DNA of 64,000 nt from Bacillus sp. MRMR6 (GCF_001940785.1 NZ_MSLS01000001.1:226739-290738), one strand, 5' to 3'. Positions 1 to 8,807 are shown, numbered from the stretch's first letter. Made by a program: numbers and translations. The notes: generated from the sequence alone by a model not told the origin.

Positions 1-17
1 AGTGGAGGAGACGTCAG

Positions 18-731
18 GTGAAGATGATCAAGGTGAAGGGTAAACACGTCGTTCTATCCCTCGTCTCTCTAGTTCTTGGGTTCATGATGGCATTCTCCTA
101 TCATCTTACTCAAAAGGAAGCAAAACTAGAACATACTAATTTATCAGGTAAGCAATATGAAAGAACACTTAAGCTGCGAAATGAACTGATTGCTCAAAAG
201 GAAACAAATCGAAAACTTACTGAAGAGTTACATCTAAAACAAGACAAGGTTTTAGAAAATGAAAAGAACCTCTCTAAGGAGGCACAGGTTTATTTAACCT
301 TTGCAGAGGACGCAGAAAAATATCGGATGTTCCTAGGAAAGGTTAAGGTAAAAGGTAAAGGTGTTAGTGTAACTCTGGCTGACGGTGCCTATGATCCTAA
401 GGAAGAGAATATTAATAACTATCTTGTTCATGAATATCACGTGTTTAAAGTTATTAATGAGCTATACATATCAGGTGCTGCAGCGATAGCTGTAAATGGC
501 CAGAGATTAACAAGTCATTCATATATTCTTTGTACAGGACCTGTAATCACTGTCGATGGTGTTGAACATCCGGCACCATTTGTTATTACAGCAATTGGCG
601 ATCCTGATGTTTTGTCCTCTGCACTTAATTTAACTGGCGGTGTAAAAGACCAGCTTGTTAATGACAATATAGTTTTTACTCTAGAGAAAAAGAACGAAAT
701 TATACTAAATCCAATTTTAGGAAGTTCGTAA
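18..731 (+). CDS. ylxW: YlxW, DUF881 membrane-anchored protein
   Basis: Protein of 237 residues starting at GTG 18, with a GGAGGAG ribosome site 7 bases upstream. One N-terminal membrane segment (about residues 10-30) is followed by a coiled-coil-like charged stretch (about 33-90) and then a globular DUF881 domain presumably outside the membrane. It is followed by a second DUF881 paralogue and sbp, the order seen between divIB and ftsA in Bacillus subtilis. The molecular function of DUF881 proteins is not established; the position suggests a link to envelope or division work. An ATG at 24 is an alternative start, but the ribosome site fits the GTG better. Confidence 0.85.
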   Translation: MKMIKVKGKHVVLSLVSLVLGFMMAFSYHLTQKEAKLEHTNLSGKQYERTLKLRNELIAQKETNRKLTEELHLKQDKVLENEKNLSKEAQVYLTFAEDAEKYRMFLGKVKVKGKGVSVTLADGAYDPKEENINNYLVHEYHVFKVINELYISGAAAIAVNGQRLTSHSYILCTGPVITVDGVEHPAPFVITAIGDPDVLSSALNLTGGVKDQLVNDNIVFTLEKKNEIILNPILGSS

Positions 732-775
732 ATGATGGATTGTCCACGTAAGATAGGAATAATTTAAAAGGTTAG

Positions 776-1522
776 GTGAAACAAGTGGACAAGCAACATA
801 AAAATCTTAGTTTTGTAGTCATATCTGCTGTGATTGGTTTTATGCTTGCGATTCAATTTCAAACGGTGAAAGAACCGATTGCAAGAGATACACGAGATAT
901 TTGGCAGCTGCGGGAAGCCTTACTTAAGGAAAAAGAACTCCAATCCAATTTACTAAGTGAAATTGGTTCCATTGAAGGAAAAATTACCGCCTATGAATCT
1001 GAGCGAAGGCAAAGTAAAGAACAAGTGTTAATAGATACTCTTCAGGAATTAAAAAGTGAAGCTGGGTTAACAGAAGTAAAATCACCAGGAATCATCCTGA
1101 GAGTTCAACCAATTTTTGAGGAAATCCAAGTTGGACTCCCATCTTCTAGCGGGATATCTCCTGAACTTCTCAAACGGTTATTAAATGAATTGAACATGTA
1201 CGAAGCGAAATATGTTTCAATAGATGGCCGAAGAGTAATTAACACGACGGTTATTAGAGATATTAATAATGAAACCAAGATAGATGGATATCCTTTAACA
1301 AACCTACCTATTGAGATTAGAGTAGGCGTAGATAATCTCATTGCAGCAGAAAAGCTGTTTAATAGGATGAAAGTATCGAGAGCGGTTGAGGAGTTTTTCA
1401 TTGATAACCTTAAACTAACAATTTCTGAACCAAGTACGGAAATTACCATTCCTGCCTATGATAATCAGATACGAATTCGCTATTTGGAGTCTGTGAAAGC
1501 AACTGAAGGGGGCGATACATAA
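776..1522 (+). CDS. ylxX: YlxX, second DUF881 protein
   Basis: Protein of 248 residues, paralogous in layout to the preceding gene: one N-terminal transmembrane segment (about residues 12-28), a helical charged region (about 40-80), then the DUF881 domain. Its stop overlaps the sbp start by one base (TAATG), implying translational coupling and one transcript. The start is uncertain between GTG 776 and GTG 785; the AGGTGA at 775-780 could serve the second. Tandem DUF881 genes directly before sbp and ftsA are the normal Bacillus arrangement. Function is unknown. Confidence 0.83.
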   Translation: MKQVDKQHKNLSFVVISAVIGFMLAIQFQTVKEPIARDTRDIWQLREALLKEKELQSNLLSEIGSIEGKITAYESERRQSKEQVLIDTLQELKSEAGLTEVKSPGIILRVQPIFEEIQVGLPSSSGISPELLKRLLNELNMYEAKYVSIDGRRVINTTVIRDINNETKIDGYPLTNLPIEIRVGVDNLIAAEKLFNRMKVSRAVEEFFIDNLKLTISEPSTEITIPAYDNQIRIRYLESVKATEGGDT

Positions 1523-1884
1523 TGTGGCTTCCGTTACTTGGATTAATTGTTGGTGTTATTCTTGGACTGTTGACAGATATAAGAATTCCCGATGAATATT
1601 CCAATTATTTGTCGATTGCGGTTTTGGCTGCTTTAGATACTCTGTTTGGAGGAATTAGGGCACATTTGCAAAATATTTATGATGAAAAAGTGTTTGTTTC
1701 AGGCTTCTTTTTCAATATTTTACTTGCTGCAAGTTTAGCTTTTCTAGGTGTCCATCTTGGTGTAGACTTGTATTTAGCAGCAGTTTTTGCCTTTGGTGTT
1801 CGCTTATTTCAAAATATTGCCGTCATTAGACGGATTTTATTGACAAAATGGTCAACAAACAAAGAAAAATTAGAAAAAATTTGA
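1522..1884 (+). CDS. sbp: Small basic protein Sbp (DUF1290)
   Basis: A 120-residue integral membrane protein with several hydrophobic segments (about residues 2-18, 28-42, 57-80 and 83-100) and a basic C-terminal tail. Size, topology and position immediately upstream of ftsA match Bacillus Sbp, a DUF1290 protein of unknown biochemical function. It starts at ATG 1522, overlapping the ylxX stop by one base. No terminator follows; about 125 bases with promoter-like sequence separate it from ftsA. Confidence 0.85.
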   Translation: MWLPLLGLIVGVILGLLTDIRIPDEYSNYLSIAVLAALDTLFGGIRAHLQNIYDEKVFVSGFFFNILLAASLAFLGVHLGVDLYLAAVFAFGVRLFQNIAVIRRILLTKWSTNKEKLEKI

Positions 1885-1891
1885 TTTTTTT

Positions 1892-1920
1892 AAAGGGAAT
1901 CATTTAGTTTTGACGAATAA
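1892..1920 (+). promoter_or_regulatory. Sigma-H-type promoter of ftsAZ
   Basis: AAAGGGAAT (1892-1900), an 11-base spacer and GACGAATAA (1912-1920) match the sigma-H consensus RnAGGAwww-N11-12-RnnGAATww with one -35 mismatch. It lies 90 bases before ftsA. B. subtilis ftsAZ is known to carry a sigma-H promoter. An overlapping TTGACG (1910-1915) with TATAGT (1931-1936) could be a weak sigma-A promoter, but its spacer is only 15 bases. Confidence 0.6.
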
Positions 1921-2010
1921 TTTTATAAGATATAGTGGAGAATGTTTATCTTTTTTCTTATAAAAATAATTGGTGTTGGACTGAAGGAATGCAAAAGGAG
2001 GTGCCAGAGA

Positions 2011-3294
2011 ATGAACAGCAATGAAATATATGTAAGTCTTGACATCGGTACATCCAGTGTAAAAGTTATCATTGGTGAAATGGTCAATGACTCATTAAAT
2101 ATTATCGGCGTAGGAAATGTTAAATCTGAAGGATTACGTAAAGGCTCTATCATTGATATCAATGATACCGTTCATTCTATTAAGAAGGCAATTGAAGAAG
2201 CGGAAAGAATGGTTGGCATGGAAATCCGCCAAGTCATTGTAGGTATAACCGGAAACCATTGTATGCTTCAGCCGTGCCGTGGTGTAGTTGCAGTATCCAG
2301 TCAAAATCGCGAAATCACGAACGAAGATGTCACGCGTGTGGTTGAAGCAGCTCAGGTAGTCTCTATTCCGCCTGACAGAGAAATTATTGGTGTTGTTGCC
2401 AAACAATACATTCTTGACGGAAAAGACGAGATCCATGATCCAAGAGGGATGATCGGTGTTCGCTTAGAGATGGATGGTACTTTAATTACCGGTTCTAAGA
2501 CAATTATTATTAATACACTTCGCTGTGTTGAAAGAGCGGGTCTTGAAATATTAGATATCGTTTTACAGCCGCTTGCTGCGGGGGAGTACGCACTTTCTAA
2601 GGATGAGAAGAACCTAGGAGTTGCTCTTATTGACCTTGGTGGCGGTTCGACAACGATTGCAGTTTTTGAACAAGGTTTTTTAGCAGCCACTAGTGTTATC
2701 CCAGTCGGCGGGGATCATATTACAAAAGATCTTTCGATCGGGTTACGGACATCAACTGAAGATGCTGAAAAAATAAAAGTCAAATACGGACATGCCTTTT
2801 ATGATGATGCTTCAGAAGATGAAGTATTTAGTGTACCGATTATTGGAAGTGATCAGCACCAGCAATTTAATCAACTTGAAGTTTCTGATATTATAGAAGC
2901 AAGATTGGAAGAAATATTTGATTTAATTGTCAGTGAAATGAAACGCTTAGGTTATAGTGATTTACCTGGAGGGTTTGTTTTAACGGGTGGAATTGCTAAT
3001 ATGCAAGGTGTATTGGAGCTGGCACAGGTAATTTTGCAAAATAGAGTTCGCAACGCCGTTCCTGATTATATTGGAGTAAGAGAACCTCAATATACTACAG
3101 CGGTTGGTTTGATTAAGTATGCTTACAAGAATGCTAGAATACCAGGAGGAACCTTCGACGGGGCTGCGGCGGTTTCTGAACCAATCGAAAAAAGAATGCC
3201 AAAACAACAACAGCCGAAAGCTAAACCAGAAAAACATCCGGAAGATAAGATGTCATCTAAAGTAAAGAAATTCCTTGGTCTCTTTTTCGAATAA
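2011..3294 (+). CDS. ftsA: Cell division protein FtsA
   Basis: Actin-like ATPase that tethers FtsZ filaments to the membrane at the division site. Residues 7-14 (SLDIGTSS) form the first phosphate-binding loop and DLGGGST near residue 209 the second, as in the FtsA/actin fold. The C-terminal SKVKKFLGLFFE is the amphipathic membrane-targeting helix. ATG 2011 was chosen because a strong AAAGGAGGTG site lies about 8 bases upstream; this gives 427 residues, close to the B. subtilis protein. An in-frame extension to 1942 is unlikely. It precedes ftsZ by 38 bases, one operon. Confidence 0.96.
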   Translation: MNSNEIYVSLDIGTSSVKVIIGEMVNDSLNIIGVGNVKSEGLRKGSIIDINDTVHSIKKAIEEAERMVGMEIRQVIVGITGNHCMLQPCRGVVAVSSQNREITNEDVTRVVEAAQVVSIPPDREIIGVVAKQYILDGKDEIHDPRGMIGVRLEMDGTLITGSKTIIINTLRCVERAGLEILDIVLQPLAAGEYALSKDEKNLGVALIDLGGGSTTIAVFEQGFLAATSVIPVGGDHITKDLSIGLRTSTEDAEKIKVKYGHAFYDDASEDEVFSVPIIGSDQHQQFNQLEVSDIIEARLEEIFDLIVSEMKRLGYSDLPGGFVLTGGIANMQGVLELAQVILQNRVRNAVPDYIGVREPQYTTAVGLIKYAYKNARIPGGTFDGAAAVSEPIEKRMPKQQQPKAKPEKHPEDKMSSKVKKFLGLFFE

Positions 3295-3332
3295 CTAGCG
3301 AAAAGATATCGACGAATTAGGAGGATTTGTTC

Positions 3333-4466
3333 ATGTTAGAGTTTGATACCAATTTAGATTCTCTTGCTACCATAAAAGTAATCGGTGTTGGCGGCGGTGG
3401 AAACAACGCAGTAAACCGAATGATTGAACATGGGGTTCAAGGTGTAGAATTTATTGCAGTGAATACAGACGCACAAGCGTTAAACCTTTCTAAAGCAGAA
3501 GTGAAAATGCAGATTGGTGCTAAATTAACTAGAGGACTTGGTGCTGGCGCCAATCCTGAAGTAGGAAAAAAAGCTGCAGAAGAGAGTAAAGAGCAGCTAG
3601 AAGATGCACTTCGTGGAGCAGATATGGTGTTTGTTACGGCTGGTATGGGTGGAGGAACCGGAACTGGTGCTGCCCCTGTTATTGCCCAAATAGCTCGTGA
3701 TTTAGGAGCATTGACAGTGGGTGTTGTGACACGTCCGTTTACATTTGAGGGTAGAAAGCGTTCAAATCAAGCATCTGGCGGGATCGGTGCTATGAAGGAA
3801 GCGGTAGATACATTAATTGTCATTCCGAATGACCGCCTTCTTGAAATAGTTGATAAGAGTACTCCGATGCTTGAGGCATTCCGTGAAGCTGATAATGTTT
3901 TACGTCAAGGGGTTCAAGGTATTTCCGACTTAATCGCTACGCCAGGACTAATTAACTTAGACTTTGCTGATGTTAAAACGATCATGTCTAATAAAGGATC
4001 TGCCTTAATGGGTATTGGTGTCGCTGCAGGCGAAAATCGTGCAACTGAGGCAGCTAAAAAGGCAATCAGCTCTCCATTACTAGAAAAGTCTATTGATGGA
4101 GCTCAGGGTGTTCTCATGAATATTACTGGCGGCACGAACTTAAGTCTTTATGAAGTTCAAGAGGCTGCGGATATTGTTGCAACCGCATCTGACCAAGAAG
4201 TAAATATGATTTTCGGTTCTGTAATTAATGAAACACTAAAAGATGAAATAATTGTAACGGTTATTGCTACTGGATTCAACGAGGAAGAAGCACAGCCTAA
4301 GGTTAATCGTCCAGCTTTTGGACAAGCTAAGCCACAGGTAAACAGTGTGAAAAGAGAACAAAAGCGCGAAGAAGTATCCCAAGAACCTGTTCGCTCGAAT
4401 AACGCTTCTCAAGAAGACACACTAGACATCCCAACCTTCCTCCGCAACCGCAACCGTCGCAGATAA
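3333..4466 (+). CDS. ftsZ: Cell division tubulin homologue FtsZ
   Basis: GTP-binding tubulin-like protein that polymerises into the Z-ring. The tubulin signature GGGTGTG is present at about residues 107-113, with the N-terminal [13 protein letters not shown] nucleotide loop. The T7-loop region and the conserved C-terminal peptide [13 protein letters not shown], which binds FtsA and SepF, are intact. At 377 residues it has normal length. ATG 3333 is 8 bases from AGGAGG; an upstream TTG at 3327 would be too close to the ribosome site. Partners FtsA, SepF and DivIVA are encoded in the same window. Confidence 0.97.
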   Translation: MLEFDTNLDSLATIKVIGVGGGGNNAVNRMIEHGVQGVEFIAVNTDAQALNLSKAEVKMQIGAKLTRGLGAGANPEVGKKAAEESKEQLEDALRGADMVFVTAGMGGGTGTGAAPVIAQIARDLGALTVGVVTRPFTFEGRKRSNQASGGIGAMKEAVDTLIVIPNDRLLEIVDKSTPMLEAFREADNVLRQGVQGISDLIATPGLINLDFADVKTIMSNKGSALMGIGVAAGENRATEAAKKAISSPLLEKSIDGAQGVLMNITGGTNLSLYEVQEAADIVATASDQEVNMIFGSVINETLKDEIIVTVIATGFNEEEAQPKVNRPAFGQAKPQVNSVKREQKREEVSQEPVRSNNASQEDTLDIPTFLRNRNRRR

Positions 4467-4480
4467 TAATGTTTTGATAG

Positions 4481-4513
4481 AAAAGGCATGGTCCATGGAC
4501 CATGCCTTTTTCA
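4481..4513 (+). terminator. Rho-independent terminator after ftsZ
   Basis: A perfect 14-bp inverted repeat (4481-4494 with 4497-4510), A-rich on the left and T-rich on the right, 15 bases after the ftsZ stop. It separates the division operon from the sporulation cluster. The symmetry would let it act on both strands. Confidence 0.85.
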
Positions 4514-4590
4514 ATGCCTACATCCAGCAAAACAAATTAGACAAAATACGTTGTTAATAGTGAAAATTTCTGTTTTTTTGATTACAGAAA

Positions 4591-4624
4591 GTGACACACT
4601 TCCGCCCCAAAAGTACGTTATACT
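4591..4624 (+). promoter_or_regulatory. spoIIG promoter with 22-bp spacer
   Basis: GTGACA (4591-4596) and TATACT (4619-4624) are separated by exactly 22 bases, the atypical spacing known for the Spo0A-activated sigma-A promoter of spoIIG in B. subtilis. Transcription would begin near 4631. TTAGACA (4538-4544) differs by one base from TTCGACA, the complement of a Spo0A box, and lies about 90 bases upstream of that start. No convincing Spo0A box was recognised close to the -35. Confidence 0.65.
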
Positions 4625-4734
4625 TTTCCGTAAACAGAATAATAGAAATGATTGGTAATGTTCATATTGCCCTTCCATTTCTGAAGCTTTTAAAAAGGCA
4701 CTGGTAAAGATTAATGTTAATTATTACCACAGCT

Positions 4735-4857
4735 GATTGGAATGGAAGGCACGAAGACTCCTGCGGGAGAAGCGGGACAGGCGAGACCCCGCAGACACGG
4801 AGTGTCGAGGAGGCTCGGCGGTGGCCCGCGGAAAGCGAAGTGCCTTCCCTTCCAATC
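4735..4857. repeat. 123-bp palindromic GC-rich repeat in the spoIIG leader
   Basis: Ends are 18-bp inverted repeats (4735-4752 and 4840-4857) with one mismatch. The interior is GC-rich against an AT-rich background, with small hairpins such as GACAC-GGA-GTGTC and CGAG-GAGG-CTCG and the motif ACTCCTGCGGGA. From memory this resembles a dispersed non-coding repeat common in Bacillaceae genomes. It lies between the predicted spoIIG transcription start and spoIIGA, so it would be transcribed as leader RNA. Reading frames through it are artefacts. No second copy was noticed in this window. Confidence 0.75.
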
Positions 4858-4900
4858 AACAATCAAGTTTAACAGAGCCTTTAAAAAAGGAGGCAGCGGC

Positions 4901-5836
4901 TTGACTGTATATTTAGATATAATATGGGCTCTTAACCTATTATTTGATAGCCTTCTCCTTTATTTATCAGCTATTTTTTTAAAAAGACAAACAAAAATGT
5001 GGAGGATATTAGCTGGTGGTTTTATTGGGTCACTAATTATTTTATTGTCGTTTACACCATTACAATTATTTTCGAACCACCCGATTACAAAGCTCCTCTT
5101 TTCAATAGGGATGGTACTCATGGCATTTGGATATAAACGCTTCTCCTTTTTTATTAAGGCTCTAATGACCCTGTATGTTACAACCTTTCTAATTGGTGGT
5201 GCGTTAATCGGGGTTCATTACTTTATTCAGTATGATGCTGAAATGTCAACTAATGTTTTATTATCCAGTGTAACAGGATATGGAGACCCAATTAGCTGGT
5301 TATTTGTATTTTTAGGTTTTCCGTTAGCCTGGCATTTTTCAAAACGTAATGTAGAAAGTATGGAAATGACTAAGATTCAATATGATCAGATTATTACCGT
5401 CAAACTAACGATTAACCATGAAACGTTAATCTTTAAGGGGTTAGTTGACAGTGGAAATCAGCTTTATGATCCTATATCGAAACTTCCAGTTATGTTTGTC
5501 TCAATTAAAGACCAGTTAGAAAAGATTGCAGTGCCAATTCAAAGGATGGCTTCTGACCCTGAATCCTTGATAATGGGAGATGAAGAGTTTCCACACGAGT
5601 GGCAGAGCAAATTAAGAATCATCCCATATCAGGTGGTTGGACAAGAGCATCAGCTAATTGCTGCGATAAAACCCGATTCTATTCTTTTTGATTTGAATGG
5701 GGAGCAGCGAATATGCGAAAAGGGTCTCGTGTCTTTTACTATGCAGCAGTTGTCAGCAGATGATGCCTTCCAATGCATCGTTCATCCGAAAATGATGACC
5801 GGTCCTAGACTCAGGGATTCGGTGAAAGTAAGCTAA
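4901..5836 (+). CDS. spoIIGA: Sporulation sigma-E processing peptidase SpoIIGA
   Basis: Membrane aspartic protease that removes the pro-sequence of sigma-E in the mother cell. Five N-terminal hydrophobic segments occupy about residues 1-150; the C-terminal protease domain carries the aspartic motif [11 protein letters not shown]. The start is TTG 4901, 8 bases after AAAAAAGGAGG, giving 311 residues, close to the B. subtilis length. The frame stays open upstream through the palindromic repeat, but that extension is not homologous to SpoIIGA. sigE follows 44 bases later, as in the spoIIG operon. Confidence 0.93.
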   Translation: MTVYLDIIWALNLLFDSLLLYLSAIFLKRQTKMWRILAGGFIGSLIILLSFTPLQLFSNHPITKLLFSIGMVLMAFGYKRFSFFIKALMTLYVTTFLIGGALIGVHYFIQYDAEMSTNVLLSSVTGYGDPISWLFVFLGFPLAWHFSKRNVESMEMTKIQYDQIITVKLTINHETLIFKGLVDSGNQLYDPISKLPVMFVSIKDQLEKIAVPIQRMASDPESLIMGDEEFPHEWQSKLRIIPYQVVGQEHQLIAAIKPDSILFDLNGEQRICEKGLVSFTMQQLSADDAFQCIVHPKMMTGPRLRDSVKVS

Positions 5837-5880
5837 TAATACTATACTCGGGAAAAACATTTTTAGAAGGAGGAACATGG

Positions 5881-6600
5881 ATGAAAAAATGGAGACTTCG
5901 CTTATCTTATTACTGGTATAAGCTATTAATAAAATTGGGCCTTAAATCAGACGAAGTTTATTATATAGGTGGAAGCGAAGCATTACCGCCTCCTTTAAGC
6001 AAAGATGAGGAAGAGGTATTATTAAATAAGCTTCCTGGCGGTGATAAGGCTGCTAGGTCAATCTTAATTGAGCGCAACCTAAGACTAGTTGTCTATATTG
6101 CCAGAAAGTTCGAGAATACAGGTATAAACATTGAGGACTTAATTAGTATTGGAACAATTGGACTGATTAAAGCTGTAAATACCTTTAATCCTGAGAAAAA
6201 AATAAAACTTGCTACATATGCATCAAGATGTATTGAAAATGAAATTTTGATGTACTTAAGAAGAAATAACAAAATTAGATCTGAGGTTTCATTTGATGAA
6301 CCGCTAAATATTGATTGGGACGGAAATGAATTACTGTTATCGGATGTCTTAGGAACGGATGATGATATTATTACCAAGGATCTAGAAGCGAATGTAGATA
6401 GAAAGCTTTTAACAAGGGCATTGCACCAATTATCTGACAGGGAAAAGCAAATCATGGAGCTTAGATTTGGTTTGACTAATGGGGAAGAAAAAACGCAAAA
6501 AGATGTGGCAGATATGCTGGGGATTTCACAGTCCTATATTTCTCGTCTTGAAAAAAGAATAATTAAAAGACTAAGAAAAGAATTTAATAAAATGGTTTAA
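5881..6600 (+). CDS. sigE: RNA polymerase sigma-E factor (pro-sigma-E)
   Basis: Mother-cell sporulation sigma factor of 239 residues, the same length as in B. subtilis. The basic, amphipathic N-terminal segment (about residues 1-27) is the pro-sequence removed by SpoIIGA, and the [18 protein letters not shown] processing region is conserved. Sigma regions 2 (about 68-135) and 4 (about 185-235, helix-turn-helix [20 protein letters not shown]) are intact. ATG 5881 has an AAGGAGGAAC ribosome site. It is co-transcribed with spoIIGA. Confidence 0.96.
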   Translation: MKKWRLRLSYYWYKLLIKLGLKSDEVYYIGGSEALPPPLSKDEEEVLLNKLPGGDKAARSILIERNLRLVVYIARKFENTGINIEDLISIGTIGLIKAVNTFNPEKKIKLATYASRCIENEILMYLRRNNKIRSEVSFDEPLNIDWDGNELLLSDVLGTDDDIITKDLEANVDRKLLTRALHQLSDREKQIMELRFGLTNGEEKTQKDVADMLGISQSYISRLEKRIIKRLRKEFNKMV

Positions 6601-6696
6601 AAAAGAAAAAATTTTTACTTGCAAAAAGTACTTGTAAATTAAGGATTCATTAACAGTTTTCGACAACTTTCACCCGATCCGTCAGGTTTCATTAGT

Positions 6697-6725
6697 GCAT
6701 ATTTTTCCTTCTCAAGGAGATACTG
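6697..6725 (+). promoter_or_regulatory. Sigma-F/sigma-G-type promoter of sigG
   Basis: GCATA (6697-6701), a 14-base spacer and GGAGATACTG (6716-6725) match the forespore -10 pattern GGNNANAMTR perfectly and the GYATA -35. Transcription would begin near 6732, about 30 bases before the TTG start of sigG. Forespore-specific sigma-F activation followed by sigma-G autoregulation is the established control of sigG in B. subtilis. Confidence 0.6.
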
Positions 6726-6763
6726 TTTTTTGTACAGCAACTCCTATGAGGAGGGAAAAGGGA

Positions 6764-7543
6764 TTGACTCGAAATAAAGTTGAAATTTGCGGCGTTGATA
6801 CATCAAAACTTCCTGTATTAAAGAATGAAGAAATGAGACTACTCTTCAAACAAATGCAAGAGGGCGAAATTACTGCACGAGAAAAGCTCGTCAACGGAAA
6901 TTTAAGACTCGTTCTAAGTGTAATACAACGGTTTAATAACCGAGGCGAGTTTGTTGATGACTTGTTTCAGGTTGGCTGTATTGGACTTATGAAATCGATT
7001 GATAACTTTGATTTAGGTCAAAACGTTAAGTTTTCCACTTATGCCGTACCAATGATTATTGGAGAGATTCGTCGGTACCTGCGTGATAATAATCCAATTC
7101 GCGTCTCAAGATCCTTAAGAGATATTGCCTACAAAGCTCTTCAGGTTAGAGAGCGTTTGATGAGTGAGACTTCAAGGGAACCGACTGCAGAAGAAATTGC
7201 AAAAGTATTAGAAGTTCCTCATGAAGAAATTGTTTTTGCTTTAGATGCAATCCAGGATCCTGTATCGCTATTTGAGCCGATATATAATGATGGGGGCGAC
7301 CCAATTTATGTTATGGATCAGCTAAGTGATGAAAGAAATAAGGACATCAATTGGATAGAGGAAATTGCTTTAAAAGAAGGTATGCGTCGCTTAAATGAGC
7401 GTGAAAAACTTATTCTTCGAAAGCGATTCTTCCAAGGAAAAACACAAATGGAAGTTGCTGATGAAATTGGGATATCCCAAGCACAGGTTTCTCGACTGGA
7501 AAAGGCTGCAATTAAACAGATGAATAAGAATATTCAAAGTTAA
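6764..7543 (+). CDS. sigG: RNA polymerase sigma-G factor
   Basis: Late forespore sigma factor of 259 residues. The N-terminus TRNKVEICGVDTSKLPVL is the conserved sigma-G leader. Region 2 (about 45-110, with the RFNNRGE and DLFQVGCIGLMKSIDNFD core-binding stretch), region 3 and region 4 (helix-turn-helix TQMEVADEIGISQAQVSRLE) are complete. The start is TTG 6764, 8 bases after GGAGGG; an open frame reaches 6695 but that part is unlike sigma-G. It is separated from sigE by 163 bases holding its own forespore promoter. Confidence 0.95.
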   Translation: MTRNKVEICGVDTSKLPVLKNEEMRLLFKQMQEGEITAREKLVNGNLRLVLSVIQRFNNRGEFVDDLFQVGCIGLMKSIDNFDLGQNVKFSTYAVPMIIGEIRRYLRDNNPIRVSRSLRDIAYKALQVRERLMSETSREPTAEEIAKVLEVPHEEIVFALDAIQDPVSLFEPIYNDGGDPIYVMDQLSDERNKDINWIEEIALKEGMRRLNEREKLILRKRFFQGKTQMEVADEIGISQAQVSRLEKAAIKQMNKNIQS

Positions 7544-7572
7544 AGCTGTCCAAAAGGGCAGCTTTTCTTTTT
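7542..7572 (+). terminator. Terminator after sigG
   Basis: AAAGCTGTCC-AAAA-GGGCAGCTTT (one wobble pair) followed by TTCTTTTTT, starting at the sigG stop codon. Confidence 0.75.
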
Positions 7573-7591
7573 TCTGGATTTAAAGATATTC

Positions 7592-7620
7592 TCGAAAGTC
7601 TAGTCATATATATTTATTAT
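7592..7620 (+). promoter_or_regulatory. Possible sigma-A promoter before ylmC
   Basis: TCGAAA (7592-7597), a 17-base spacer and TATTAT (7615-7620) lie 27 bases before the ylmC start. The -35 matches 4 of 6 positions and the -10 matches 5 of 6. The AT-rich context makes this tentative; a sporulation promoter was not clear. Confidence 0.35.
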
Positions 7621-7646
7621 AGTATAGTAGGCAGGAGTGAGAGTTG

Positions 7647-7916
7647 ATGGTGAAAATATCTGATTTCCAGATTAAAGATGTGGTCAACGTAGCGGATGGG
7701 AAAAGACTTGGAAACATTGGTGATATTGAGATTAACTTATCAACCGGAAAAATTGAAGCGGTTGTGATTACCGGCGCTGGTAAGGTCCTTGGATTCTTTG
7801 GAAGAGACGAAGAAATTATTATTCCATGGAAAAACATTATTAAGATTGGTCAGGATGTCATTTTAGTCAGATTTAAAGGATTTGAGGAAAGAAAAACAGA
7901 GGAATTAGAAGGATAA
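7647..7916 (+). CDS. ylmC: YlmC/YmxH-family sporulation protein, PRC-barrel
   Basis: An 89-residue protein made of one PRC-barrel-like domain (about residues 3-80) with the family pattern VVNVADGKRLGNIGDIEI and VLGFFGRDEEIIIPW. It belongs to the YlmC/YmxH family conserved in spore formers. The exact function is unknown. ATG 7647 is preferred over TTG 7644 because AGGAGTGAG sits about 6 bases upstream. It precedes the ylm division-linked cluster, as in B. subtilis, where ylmA and ylmB lie between it and sigG; those two are absent here. Confidence 0.85.
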   Translation: MVKISDFQIKDVVNVADGKRLGNIGDIEINLSTGKIEAVVITGAGKVLGFFGRDEEIIIPWKNIIKIGQDVILVRFKGFEERKTEELEG

Positions 7917-7982
7917 ACTCCTGATCCCTATGACCAGCATGCTATTCATGGTAAACTATATAAAAACAAATGAGGTTAGAAA

Positions 7983-8807
7983 ATGGAACCGTTTCAATTA
8001 GAAAACCCTTCATTCTTTTCCATTAAACAATGGGTGAATAAATTTCCAGGCCTCGTGGCTGGAATAACAACAAAAAATGGTGGGAGTTCAAAAGGAGTTT
8101 ATAAGGACTTAAATCTTGGCTTTCACGTTGGTGATGTTCAAAACGATGTTATTTCCAACAGGAACCAACTTTCAAAGTTCCTAAACTTTCCTTTGAATTG
8201 TTGGGTTAGTGCAGAACAAACTCATAACATTACCATTAGAAGGGTAACAAGTATTGACAAGGGACGAGGGGCAAGAACGTATGAACAAGCCTTCAAAGGT
8301 ACAGATGGATTTTATACAAATCAAGAGAACATCCTTTTGACACTTTGCTATGCCGATTGTGTTCCACTTTTTTTCATAGCGCCAGAGCAGCGGATGATAG
8401 GTACTGCTCATGCTGGCTGGAAAGGAACGGTTAATGAAATTGGGAGGCATATGATTGAGGCTTGGGGCAAAGAGGGGATAGACCTAGAGGAAATTTTTGT
8501 CGCGATTGGTCCCTCTATTTGTGAAAAATGTTATATTGTAAATGATTATGTTATAAACTTCGTAGAAAATACACTAGAAGATGTCGAAGAAAAACCATAT
8601 AATTTAATAAATGATGGTCAATACACATTAGACCTGCGGGAAATGAATCGACTAATCCTCAAGAGAGCTGGAATACCGGATCAAAATATTTTTAAAACGG
8701 ATCTGTGCACAAGCTGTAATCACAAAGAGTTTTTCTCACATCGGCGTGATCAAGGTAAAACAGGTAGAATTTTAGGCTTTATAGGCTGGAAGGAGGCCAA
8801 GAATTGA
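7983..8807 (+). CDS. ylmD: YlmD, polyphenol oxidase/purine nucleoside phosphorylase family
   Basis: A 274-residue protein of the DUF152/LACC1 family. The metal- and substrate-site motifs are present: [31 protein letters not shown] and the C-terminal [17 protein letters not shown]. Family members have been described as multicopper polyphenol oxidases and, more recently, as zinc-dependent purine nucleoside phosphorylase/adenosine deaminase enzymes; which activity holds here cannot be told from sequence. It overlaps the next gene by 4 bases (TTGA). Confidence 0.87.
   Translation: MEPFQLENPSFFSIKQWVNKFPGLVAGITTKNGGSSKGVYKDLNLGFHVGDVQNDVISNRNQLSKFLNFPLNCWVSAEQTHNITIRRVTSIDKGRGARTYEQAFKGTDGFYTNQENILLTLCYADCVPLFFIAPEQRMIGTAHAGWKGTVNEIGRHMIEAWGKEGIDLEEIFVAIGPSICEKCYIVNDYVINFVENTLEDVEEKPYNLINDGQYTLDLREMNRLILKRAGIPDQNIFKTDLCTSCNHKEFFSHRRDQGKTGRILGFIGWKEAKN

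Noticed and set aside
1942-2010. Upstream extension of ftsA
   Set aside because: ATG 2011 has a near-perfect ribosome site and gives the normal FtsA N-terminus.
4662-4862. Minus-strand ORF in the spoIIG leader
   Set aside because: It is the reverse complement of the non-coding GC-rich repeat and has no recognisable domain.
4742-4900. N-terminal extension of spoIIGA through the palindromic repeat
   Set aside because: The frame is open only by chance across the repeat; SpoIIGA homology begins at TTG 4901, which has its own strong ribosome site.
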